64,000 nucleotides of DNA, taken from positions 68,276,118 through 68,340,117 of the forward strand of contig CM060190.1 in assembly GCA_030549335.1 (NCBI GenBank), given 5' to 3'. A program made the translations under genes and the position numbers. Origin of the DNA: Pontederia crassipes. Taxonomy: Eukaryota > Streptophyta > Magnoliopsida > Commelinales > Pontederiaceae. A model generated the notes under the pieces. That model did not search any database and was not told the DNA's origin. It saw only the letters and a list, made by a program, of their open reading frames with translations. Shown in pieces: positions 12,437-23,303 of this stretch (its first letter is position 1; each line of letters begins with the position of its first letter).

Positions 12437-13968
12437 AGCCTTTTGCTTGTCCTCAAGCAAAACATTCAGAAATTAATGATGAATTTGAATTTGCCATCCA
12501 CAAATGAATAGAAAGATCAACTGAATAAGATCTAAATGAGTTTCCCACTTGGCTAGCATTCCATCCCATTCTTTCCAATCCCAAATTCTAGCTGAGGAGT
12601 CACAAAGGTTAAAGCAAATTTAAGCCATGATAGAAGTACTAACATTAACTAATTTGGATTACAAGGATTGTCAACTTTACTAAAAAGTTTGAAACATTAA
12701 TCTCTTCATGAACAGATTTTTCTTTGCATAAACAGGTTTGAAAACCTAACTTTTATTCATGAGATGCATATAAAGAGGTTTGGCACCTGATTTTTATTCA
12801 TGCTGATCACAGGATAAAAATCCTGGCTTTATTCAGGAGAGGTTCCCTTTTTGGAATTTTCATTCTCTGTATTCATGTATGCATGCAATGCAAGATGCAA
12901 CTTTTCATTTTTCCTTTTTCTTTCTTTTTCATTCTGTTCATGAAATGAGCAATGGTTCAAACTCAAGTATAGATTAGATCCTCAAATGCAAATAGTCAAG
13001 ATTTTTTATTTAACATGGCAGCAAGATCCTTGACTCCTTTCTAGACATTCTACTTTACATTAAATCCATGAATGTCAGCTAGTGTTATCCTCAAAAAGAA
13101 AAATTTTCAGCTGAAAATTAATTCAAATGCATCTGAATTGATAATGTCAATTAAAGCAAGAAAACTAACGGCCAAGTTGGCCACTTGGTACTGGAGTGTA
13201 CCAACTATCATAATGAAGTATTCTACCCATTTCAGAGTTAAAATGAATTCAGAATTGAGTTGAGCCTAAAATTTGAAAACCGAGTGATAACTAGTGATAA
13301 CTTATGAAAACCAATGATAACTTGCAAAATCTGCTGATAACCTGGTATGATTTATGATATGAACATTAAAATCAATTGAAAACATGATGTAAAGGTTAGA
13401 AAAGCACCAGGTTTTCTCCCCCAAGCTTATTCTCAACACTGTCCCTAGTGTTGAAAATAAAAGGCAAGGGAGATGGGTGGGTGGGATTGAAATGCATTAA
13501 ATTGGGCATTTGAATTCTCTTGGCACTTCATCCAGAAGCTTTGGGTGGTCTAATCTTCATTAGTTGCAACTGATCCTGCAGAGAAACAAAGGATATCAGT
13601 TGGTATGGCAGATTTGCAACTAATCAGATTTCTGAGTGCAAAATTCAGTAATGCATTGGGAATTTCTAAAATTCACTAAAATTGGGCTATAATAGATTGT
13701 GATAACTGAAATGAATGTTAATTCAGATGATGATATGATCAATGTAGCATAATGAGAAAGATATTATCAGTTATCATTAAATTTTCAGTGGAAAAAATAA
13801 AAAATAAGGGGGTATGGGTACTCCCTGAATTTGAGACTTGTGAATTGAACATGTTCATCACCACTTATTCCTGCAAAAATAGAAAGATTAGGTTGATAAT
13901 GGCTTGGGTTACCTCCAAAGAAGTGACTTTCTTTAATGTCTTTGGCTAGACATTGTTACAATGAGAAA
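12437..13968 (-). other. 3' non-coding region of the Athila-like element, no env ORF
   Basis: About 1.5 kb between the integrase stop and the PPT. I find no ORF worth calling, and no env-like frame of the kind some Athila elements carry. It contains a second PPT-like word at 13416-13428 and several GATAACTT words. The same region, in the same order, is present in the plus-strand copy at 37930-38771. Confidence 0.65.
13416..13428 (-). other. Internal copy of the PPT word
   Basis: AAGCTTGGGGGAG on the minus strand, identical to the 13 bases of the 3' PPT and about 1.0 kb upstream of it. It is preceded by the imperfect hairpin ACACTAGGGACAGTGT. The plus-strand element has AAGCTTGGAGGAGG at the same place. 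Confidence 0.6.
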
Positions 13969-14851
13969 TCAACTAGGTGATAGTGGCAAATCAGCTAGAA
14001 TCAACTCCTCCTTTGCAGAATCCTTGGTTGTGGGATTGTAAAGCTTCAACCTCTGTCCATTCACCTTGAATACATCATCCTTATCATTCAGAAGGTCCAC
14101 AGCACCAAATGGATATACTTTGTGAATTTTGAATGGTCCACTCCACCTTGACTTCAACTTTCTTAGAAAAATCTTTAATCTTGAGTTGAAGAGTAATACA
14201 AGGACTCCAACCTTGAAATCCCTTTTCAGAATCCTTCCATCATGCCATCTTTTAGTCCTTTCCTTGTAGAATTCTGAATTGTGGTAGGCATTTAGCCTAA
14301 TTTCATCGAGTTCATCAATTTGCAAGAGCCTCTTTTGCCCACATGCATGCATATCATAATTGAGTGCCTTGACTGCCCAATATGCCTTATGCTTCAACTC
14401 AATTGGCAAATGACAAGTTTTTCCATAAACAAGCTTGTAGGGAGAAGTACCAATTGGAGTCTTGTATGCCGTCCTATATGCCCAAAGAGCTTCATTCAAC
14501 TTCAAACTCCAATCTTTTTTTGTCAATGAAACTATTTTCTCCAATATGGCCTTTACCTCCCTATTTGATACTTCTGCTTGGCCATTTGTTTGAGGATGGT
14601 AGGCAGTGGATACCTTATGCTTAACTCCATACTTGTTTAGGAGGTTCTCAAAACACTTTTCAATGAAGTGGCTGCCTCCATCACTTATAACCACCCTTGG
14701 AATTTCAAATCTTAGGAAGATTACATCCTTAAACAACTTAATAACAGCCCTGGAATCAGCAACTGTTGTGGGGATGACTTCTATCCATTTGGACACATAA
14801 TCAACAGCCAACAATATGAATTTGTATCCAAAGGAGCTAGGAAAGGGCCCC
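13969..14851 (-). pseudogene. Integrase core and C-terminal part of the Athila-like pol gene
   Basis: An open minus-strand frame of about 290 codons starts abruptly at GPFPSSFG, where the LTR insertion cuts it, and ends at the stop near 13969. It has the first catalytic Asp in LAVDYVSKW, the second in VISDGGSHF, and the Glu region NGQAEVSNREVK (the DD35E triad), then WAYRTAYKTPIGTSPY and a C-terminal domain with RWSGPF. The upstream HHCC zinc finger and the link to RNase H are missing. It is cut off from its start and so not functional, although this part has no internal stop. Confidence 0.85.
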
Positions 14852-17800
14852 TGATCACTTGCTGATCACTATATGATTTTAACCCATTTTAGATGCAATT
14901 CATACATATCGAGTCCCACTTTTGCTTATTTTTGGGCCAATTATACTTGAAATGCAAACATTGTGTTAACTAGTTGATATTCCTCATTTCATACTTAATT
15001 CCATGTGCATAGAGATTCTGAAATGCCAAAATCCATTAATATTTAAATTCTATGCCAAGTTATCATTTTGAGGACAAGTTATCATTTCTAAGTGTCAAGT
15101 TATCATTATTTTGAATGAACTTATTTTCAATGGTTTTCTTGCCCTAAATCCATCATTATCATGTATAAATCATATTTGGATAGTCACATCTCAACTTGTG
15201 CAAAGTTTTAAGTCCATTTGAACAAGTTATCATTTTTCAAGTGCCAAGTTATCGTTAAAGGGCAATTCTGTCATTTCGACATGCAAAACCATTAATTCTG
15301 CACAAGGACATTAAGCAATCATCTTATTATTGTTCTAACTCACTGCTGGTCAAATTTCATCACATTTGGATAATCAAAACTCAAGTTATCACAAGTTATC
15401 ATTTTTAAGTCATATAAGTTATCGTTTTTGGGGCACTCAAGTTATCACTTTTAGGAATCTCATTCATATTTGATTTCTGACCTCACTCACTTGTCTCTCT
15501 AATCAATTTGATGCCTGAAATGCTTTGAACCACCCATATTAGGACATTTTCCAAGATTTCCATAAAGTTATCATTCTGGGCCCTTGAATTCATTCATATC
15601 GATATAAGTTTTCATTCTTGCACAACACATAATCCCATCTGATATTTGAACTAGTTACCAGCATTATCCTAATCTTTATTTGTCAAAATACTACTCAAGA
15701 GCTTTGATGCTTGCTGTTTGGGTTTTTGTAGCAAGAAGAAAAGGTGGCCAAAAGATTGAAAAAGGAGGGGGACCACTAGCTTTTTGGCTGTCCAAAAAGC
15801 TGTCAATGCTGGAATTTCAAGACCAGGGGACACATGGCTGCAATCAAAGCACAAAGAATGTTCAGATGCTGATCCAAAGGTGGGGAGAAGTGATATAAAA
15901 GCTGGATTTTTCTAGAGGAGAAGGGGGGCTGATCATTCAAGGGTTTGGAGCAAGGCAAGGCTGCAAAGGACTCTGCTGGAGGAGCTACTACCGAGAGCTT
16001 GAAGGATCCATGAATTATATCTGTTTCTCATCCTATTTGATGTCAAATCTTATAAATATGAGGAGCTAAACTCTATTTCTTCTAGGATATGGTAGTAGTT
16101 TAGATTAGTTTTGGATGGATATGGACTGTTTTATAATCCTGCACTGAATTCTATCCTGATTTTTAGATTTCAGATTTCAGAAATGTCCTATATTGATTTA
16201 TGTTATGTTGTCATTAGACCCATTTGTAATTGATGCCTGAGTGGTCTTATTTGATCTAAACATCCTTCAGGAATGATTTATGAGATAATATCAGATTTCT
16301 AGATTCAATTCTATTGCAAGCTTGATTTCTGAATTCTGATTTCCTAGTTTCCTGAATTTCTGATTTCTGAATCTGATTCCTATGAATGTTGAATCTGTTC
16401 TTCATTTCTAACCTGATTAATTGAGTCTTTGGGATGTTGGTATTGTCCCTATCTTGTCCAGAAATGAATCAAGATTGTTTGGGCAATCATTTGACTCAAA
16501 CCAGATTTTCCATTGATTCCTGAACAGAAATCAGAATTCTGATTTTTCTGGTTTTACATTTCGAAATCTGAAGTGTTATAAATCTGATCTTGTCATTTGA
16601 AGACCCTATTTGTATTTATAACTGAGAAGTTATCATTTGGTCTAACCCTTGTTCAAAAATGAATCAAGAATCAATGCCAAGTTCTAGATACAAACCCAAT
16701 TAGAATTTAGATTTCTACTTTCTGAAATTTGATTTTTTCTAAAATTTGAATTCTGAATGCCTTCCTGATTTCTGAATTCTTAGAATCTGTTTTGTCATTG
16801 TGGAGCCACAATTGTTTTGACAACTGAGAGGTTATCTTATGGTTCCATTCTAGTTCAGAAATGATCAAGATGCAATGACATTCCTAAGGTTTTAATTTGT
16901 AATTGTTGCTGATTTTCTGTTTCCTAATTTTTGAACAATCTGATTTCTGATTTTCCTGGGCTGTTTGAATCTGATTGTCATTGGGGATTGAATTAATTGA
17001 ACAATTGAGAGGTTAACATCTATCCCAATCTTGTTCAGAAATGAATTGAGAAGCTTTGACATTCCGATGATTCAAATCTGATTTGGTTTTTCCTGATTTA
17101 AATGAGTTGCTGATTTTTTGGTTTCCTGAATTCCAAAATCTGATTTCCTGGGCTTTGGATCTGATTGTCATCAAGGATTGGATTAATTGAATAGTTGAGA
17201 GGCTAATATATGTCCTGATCTTATTCAGAAATGAATCAAGATCTTTGACAATTCAGAATTCAAATCTGATTTTTTCAAAATCTGATTTCTTAGTTTGATT
17301 CTAATTCTATTTTTTGATTGTTTGGAATCTGATTTGCCAATTGTTAATCCTTATTTTATTCAAATCACTGAGAGGTGTACTCTAGGAATCCCTTGCAGTC
17401 CAGAGATGGGTCAAGGGGCATTTGACAAACTTGAATTCCATCAATCCACATTGCTGATTTTCCTGAAATGCCGATTTCTATTTTTTCATTTTTCTAACTT
17501 CTGATTTCCATTGTCAACCCTCATTTTAATCCACTACTGAGAGGTAGTCTTAAGGGCTTCCTTGAGATCCAGAGATGGGCCAAGGAGCAATGGAAATTGT
17601 GAATTCATGTGGCCATATGTTTTGCATTTCCAATTGAGTGTGTTTGTGTGGATTTCAATTTACTTTGCAACCGAGAGGTTGATTTTAAATCCTCCTGGAA
17701 TTCAGAGATGAATCAAGGATCACAAGCACCATTATTGAGTAGATTTCATCCTGATTTAATTGATTAGAGTGATTCCATCTTTTTATGATTGCAATTGCAA

Positions 17801-18375
17801 GTTATCATTCCAAACTTTTTTGAATTGCAAAAATCAGCATTGAACTTTCTCTTGAGCCCAATGATAACTTGATTTTCAGTGAGGACCCTCTTTTGATTAA
17901 ACCTATCTAACAACTATATAATCATATATTGTTTAGTTAGAGGCCAATTGAGCTGTGGGAACAACCATTTTCAAGTTGAATCAAAAGTTGAACATTTAAT
18001 GATAACTTGTTCCATTCCATCCTTAATTAATTTAGATGAACCCCAAATCCTAGAAGAACCTTCCTCATAGATAGTTAAACATTTTTAGACTTCATTCTAG
18101 CATTTATAATTCAGTTTTGATAAATTTCCAAAACCCAAAAATCTGTTATCATTTCACTTTCCATAAAAAAATATGTTTTCACTTCCCTTTGAAAATCTAT
18201 TTTTAGCCATTAAAGTAGAACTAATTTAGATTATTTTAGGGTGCCTTAGACTTCAAATTCTTGTGGATACGACAACCTGAGTCTACTACAACTTACCTGT
18301 GCACTTGCAGCTAATGAGTTGGGAGACCAAAAAAATGAAAAATTGACATTTTCTTTAATTTCAACAAGTTATTTT
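14852..18375 (+). repeat. Plus-strand Athila-like LTR inserted in the minus-strand element
   Basis: Starts TGATCACTTGCTGATCACTATATG right after GGGCCCC in integrase and runs to about 18370, where it lacks only the last few dozen bases of a normal LTR. It is about 3.5 kb and closest in content to the solo LTR at 5704-9059. A TATAAAA word lies at 15894-15900. No internal domain follows; it joins an opposite-strand LTR fragment. Confidence 0.8.
15894..15900 (+). promoter_or_regulatory. TATA box of the nested plus-strand LTR
   Basis: TATAAAA in the context GTGATATAAAAGC, at the same place as in the other LTR copies (about 1.0 kb from the LTR start). Confidence 0.5.
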
Positions 18376-18384
18376 CCAACTTAT

Positions 18385-19272
18385 TTTCCTTGCTACAAAA
18401 CCCAGAACAGCAAGCATCAAGATCCTTAAAGAAGATTTTAACAAATAAAGACTAGGATAATGATATTAGCCAGTTCAAACATCAGATGGGAATTGGTGTT
18501 ATGCAAGATTGGAAATCTATATGAAAACTTGATGGTTTTGGACACGGAAATGATAACTTGTCACAAATCATGGAAAATTATCTAAATGCAAGTGATTCAA
18601 AGCATTAAAAGCATCAAATGGATTAGGGTAACAATTGAGTGCAGTCAGAAATCAAATATGAATAAGATTTCAAAGGAGTGATAACTTGGGTGCTAAAAAC
18701 GATAACTTATATGACTTAAAAATGATAACTTATGATAACTTGAGTTGTGGTTATCCAAATATAATGAAATTTGACCAGCAATGAGTTAGAACAATAACAA
18801 GATGATTTCTTAAGGTCCCTGTGTAGAATTAGTGATTTTGCATGTCAAAATGACAGAATTACCCTTTAACGATAACTTGGCACTTGAAAAATGATAACTT
18901 ATTCAAATGGGTTTAAAACTTTGCACAAGCTGAGATATGACTATCCAAATATGATTTATATATGATAATGATGGATTTATGGCAAGAAAATCATTGAAAA
19001 TCAGTTCATTCAAAATAATGATAACTTGACATATGGGAATGATAACTTGTCCTCAAAATGATAACTTGGCATAGAATTTAAATATTAATGGATTTTGGCA
19101 TTTCAGAACCTTTATGCACATGGAATTATGTATGAAATGAGGAATATCAACTAGTTATCACAATGTATGCATTCCAAGTATAATTGGCTCAAAAATAGGC
19201 AAAAATGAGACTCGATATGTATGAATTGCATCTAAAATGGGTTAGAAACATATAGTGATCAGCAAGTGATCA
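18385..19272 (-). repeat. Minus-strand LTR fragment forming an inverted pair with 14852-18375
   Basis: From about 18388 (CCTTGCTACAAAACCC) to AAGTGATCA at 19272 this is the first 0.9 kb of an Athila-like LTR on the minus strand, with its GATAACTTG cluster. Its outer end abuts the RNase H coding region. The outer flanks (GCCCC at 14847-14851, ACCTC at 19273-19277) do not match, so the block is not one simple insertion. Confidence 0.75.
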
Positions 19273-20991
19273 ACCTCATAGCTTGGTGGTATGTGAATAC
19301 AATGACTTTGGATCTCACCAAGTAGGGCATGAATTTGTCAAATGCATACACCACAGCAAAAAGTTCTTTCTCAGTAGTTGCATAATTAATTTGGGCTTCA
19401 TCTAGAGTCTTGATTGCATAGCATATGACATAGTGTCTTTTTTTCCTGGTTTGTCCCAAGACTTCCCCTACAGCATGGTCTGAAGCATCACACATAATTT
19501 CAAAAGGAAGGGTCCAATTAGGTGGCTGCACTATGGTGCTGAGGTGATGGCTTCTTTCAACTTCTTGAATGCCTTCATACACTCTTCATCAAAATAAAAC
19601 TCAACATCCTTGGCCAGCAACTTGGTGAGGGGCCTAGTTATCATAGAGAAATCTTTAATAAACCTTCTGTACAAGTCTGCATGCCCCAAAAAGCTCCTAA
19701 TTGCCTTGACATTTGTGGGTGGTGGTAGCCTTTCAATCACCTCAATTTTTGTCTTGTCCATTTCAATGTCTTTGCTTGAGACCACATGTCCTAAGACAAC
19801 CCCTTCTTGGACCATAAAATGGCACTTCTCCCAATTTAGAATCAAGTTGGATTCTCTACATCTTTATAGCACCTTGGTCAAATTTTCTAGGCAAGCATCA
19901 AATGAGTCTCCATATACTGAAAAGTCATCCATGAAGACCTCCATAATTTCTTCAATGAAGTTTGAAAAGATAGACATCATACACCTTTGAAAGGTGATAG
20001 GTGCATTGCATAAGCCAAAGGGCATTCTCCTATAGGCAAAAATCCCATATGGACAAGTAAATGTGGTCTTGTGTTGATTTTGAGGGTGAATTGAAATTTG
20101 CAAGAAACCTGAGTACCCATCAAGATAACAAAAATGTGAATGCCTAGCCAACCTCTCCAACATCTGATCAATGAATGGCAAAGGAAAATGGTCCTTTCTT
20201 GTGGCCTTGTTTAACTTTCTGAAATCAATGCACATCCTCCAACCTGTAATGGTCCTTGTGGACATCAACTCATCTGAATCTGACTTCACCATTGTGATTC
20301 CTCCCTTCTTTGGCACAACCTGCACTGGACTAACCCACTCACTATCTGAAATGGAGTATATGATTCCTGCATTCAGCAACTTCAATACTTCTTTCTTTAC
20401 CACTTCCTTCATGGTTGGGTTGAGTCTCCTTTGACATTCAATGAAGGGCTTGTAGCTGTCCTCCATAGGGATCTTATGTATGCAAATGGAGGGATTAATA
20501 CCTTTGATGTTTTCAATTGAGTAGCCTATCACCTCCCTATACAGTTTCAACCTCTTCAGCAGCTCTTCAACCTGGTCTTGGGGTAAATTAGCATTAATGA
20601 TAACAGGAAAAGTTGAATTCTCCCCCAAGAATTTATACTTTAAATTGCTAGGGAGAGACTTGAGTTCCAACTTGGAATTGGCTTGAGCTGGATTGCCTTG
20701 GCATTCAGCAATGATAACCTGTTGTACCTCACTCTGAATTGCTGGATTTTCTACTGATTTTGAAGATTTCAGCACTGATTTGTATGTCATAGCCTCTGGA
20801 TCTTCCAATTCCTTCAAATGGTCAAACATTAAACACCTTTGCAATGGATCTTCAATAGGAATTATAGCTGAAACGTGCTCCACCACTTGATCCAATTGCC
20901 CATCTTCAAAATCATTTTCTACAAAACTTGGCCTACTGATAACTTGTGCCAAATTGAATTCAATCTTCTCATCTCCAATTTGGAAGGTCAA
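19273..20991 (-). pseudogene. Reverse transcriptase and RNase H of the Athila-like element
   Basis: The RT frame (20991-19864) holds GWRMCIDFRKLNKAT, the FMDDFSVYG catalytic site and MPFGLCNAP. A TAA near 19862 interrupts it. The reading resumes as LNWEKCHFMV...LGHVVSSKDIE and FLGHADLYRRFIKDFS (19845-19531), then after an apparent 1 bp deletion as an RNase H domain with FEIMCDASDHAVGEVLGQ and ATTEKELFAVVYA. RNase H ends at the inserted LTR block. This is the replication enzyme of the element, now inactive. Confidence 0.88.
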
Positions 20992-21818
20992 TCTCCCTTC
21001 CTTACATTAATTACAGCCCCTGTAGTGGCTAGAAAGGGCCTCCCAAGAAGAATGGGGGTGTTCACATCTTCATTCATATCCAATACTATAAAATCAACTG
21101 GAATATAGAATTTACCAACTTTGAGGGGTATGTCCTCAATAATCTCATGTGGATATTTGATGGATCTGTCTGTCAGCTGAAGGGACATATTTGTTGGCTT
21201 CAAATATCCAACTTCAAGTTTTCTGCACAATGATAAGAGTATGACACTCACAGAAGCTCCCAAGTCACATATGGCTCTTTGAATTTTCCTATTCCCTATC
21301 TCACATGGAATTGAAAAGCTTCCTAGATCATGGTCCAATACCCTTCTCTTCTTGGTTAAAATTTCTTTTAGGAACTTGGCATATGATGGCATCTTCTGGA
21401 TGGCTTCAACAAAAGGCACATTAATGTATAGCTTCTTCGGGATTTCCAAAAACTTTCCATATTGCTGATCTTGTCTTGCCTTGATTAGCCTTTGAGGAAA
21501 ATGTACTTTGTCAAAAACCCTTGTATTTGCTTCAATTTGAGGGCCGGAATTCCTAATTTCCTCATTTGGTTGTTCACTTGACTTTTCAGTAATTCTTGAG
21601 TCTGAATTGGCTTGATTATCATCCACTTTCTTCATGGGTTCCTTCACAATTTTTCCACTTCTGAGCTGAATGGCCTTTGCTTGCTCCTTTGTATTCACTT
21701 CTGGCTGTCCAGAAAAGAATAGGGGAGGTCTAGTGGATGTACTAGCTTGTTGAGCAATTTGGCTTTCCAACAATTTCTGATTTGCATTCATGATATCCAA
21801 TCTAGAATTGATCTTCAA
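20988..21818 (-). pseudogene. Aspartic protease and gag C-terminal segment
   Basis: A 276-codon minus-strand frame. The first half is Gln/Asn/Pro-rich gag tail with QLRSGK. The second half is a retropepsin-like domain with active site ICDLGASVSVI and the following ILLGRPFLATTGAVINV. D-L-G-A-S, rather than D-T/S-G, is usual in this plant Gypsy clade. It is separated from upstream gag by a TAA and shifts frame into RT near 20990. Confidence 0.85.
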
Positions 21819-21857
21819 TATCTCCTCTCCTTGGCTGTCCTGCTTCTTCAGAATTTG

Positions 21858-23228
21858 TTAAAGCATCTCCTTCATTTCATTTTGGAATTGAGGTGCTTGG
21901 ACTTGTGGTGGTGGCTCATGCAGATTTCTTTGAATTGGTGCACTTTGGCCTTGATTTCCATAAGGTGGTGGCTGATTTCTTGGCAGGATTTTAGGCTGCC
22001 ATTTTGAATTCTGCACAGGAGCTCCTTGATAGTTGTTGCCCTTGTAAGAAAAGTATGGATGATTCCTATTTTCTGAACTGTAGAATTCAGCAGGAGGTTT
22101 AACTCCATAATTGCCCATAGCATTGATTTGATCCACTGTTTGCTCCAGTTGTTGCATAATCAAATTACAATTTTCTGACACATGTCCTTGATTACCACAT
22201 ACACAACACCTGGTTTCAGAATTAGAGGCCCTATTGCCATTATGAGTCAAGTTCAACCTCTCCAAAGTCTTGTACAACACCTCCTCAAGTTGGGTTGATA
22301 ACTGGTTCACTGAATTATCCAGAGGTGACCTCCTGGTCCTATCATGTGTGAAGAAGTAATGGTTCTTTACAATGTTCTCTATCAGTTGGTAGGCCTCATC
22401 TATATTCTTGGATGCAAAGAAACCTCCTGCTGCAGTATCCAATGCCACCTTGCTAGGGTAGTTCAATCCCTTATGAAAATAGTTGACAAGCTGCCACTTT
22501 TAAAAGCCATGGTGAGGACATGCCCTTAACAACCCTTGAAGCCTTTGCCATGCCTCACAAATGTTTTCTTGATCCAACTGATAGAATCTGACTATTTGAT
22601 CCCTGAAGTTATTAGTTTTTGAAGAAGAAAAGAATTCTGAAAGAAACAATTGAACAATTGATTCCCAAGTGGCTACATCTTCAGGATTTAATCCTTTGAA
22701 TCATGTCTTGGCCTTGTCTTTGAGTGAGAAGGGAAACAATCTCATATATACTGCATTCATGGGGATATTATTGAAGTTCACAGTGCTGCATATCTCCTTG
22801 AAATTGTCCAAATGAGATGCTGAATCTTCAGTCCCAAGTCCAGAAAATTGACTTTGCCTAATCATAGAAATCAAGGTTGGATTAACTTCGAAGTTTGCCA
22901 CAGGTGCTAAGGCTTCTCCCCCTGGTTGATTCCTTACATTGCTTGATGAATAACAATCCCTAAGAGTTCTAGGAGCTGCCATATTTTGATTCACAACTTC
23001 TTCAAATTCAAGGTTGTGTGCTTCTTCCTCTTCTTCTTCAAATATCCTTCTCCTTGTCTCAAGCCTTTGCAATCTCCTTCTTCTTAGAAATCTTCTTTCA
23101 GATTTAGGATCTGATTGGTAATGTTCTTCTTGATGGTCCAAGTCTTGCATAAAGAGATTCAGAAGTATCAAATTCAAGAAAGAAATGAAAACTAGACAAA
23201 AGTGAAAAGTTAAAAATGATACTAACAA
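21858..23228 (-). pseudogene. gag of the minus-strand Athila-like element
   Basis: Two frames: 23228-22701 (Arg/Glu-rich start; capsid motif RLFPFSLKDKAKT) and 22466-21858 (VALDTAAGG, then zinc knuckle CCVCGNQGHVSENC, then Pro/Gln-rich tail). Stops near 22690 and 22500 and at 21860 break it. The product would be the capsid and nucleic-acid-binding protein. Comparison with the plus-strand copy at 35728-37455 shows that the stops differ between copies, so they arose independently. Confidence 0.88.
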
Positions 23229-23280
23229 ATAAACTAAAAACTAATCTAAACTATCTAAGTTAGCCTAATTGACCTCAAAT

Positions 23281-23297
23281 CCCCGACAACGGCGCCA
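23281..23297 (-). other. Primer binding site (tRNA-Asp type)
   Basis: TGGCGCCGTTGTCGGGG on the minus strand, six bases inside the 5' LTR. The word TGGCGCCGTTGCCGGGG is complementary to the 3' end of plant tRNA-Asp and is the usual Athila-type PBS; here one base differs. Confidence 0.85.
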
Positions 23298-23303
23298 AAA
23301 ATT

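Noticed and set aside
14852-19272. Simple nested full-length retrotransposon inside integrase
   Set aside because: There is no internal domain, the two LTR parts are in opposite orientation, and the flanks GCCCC and ACCTC do not match.
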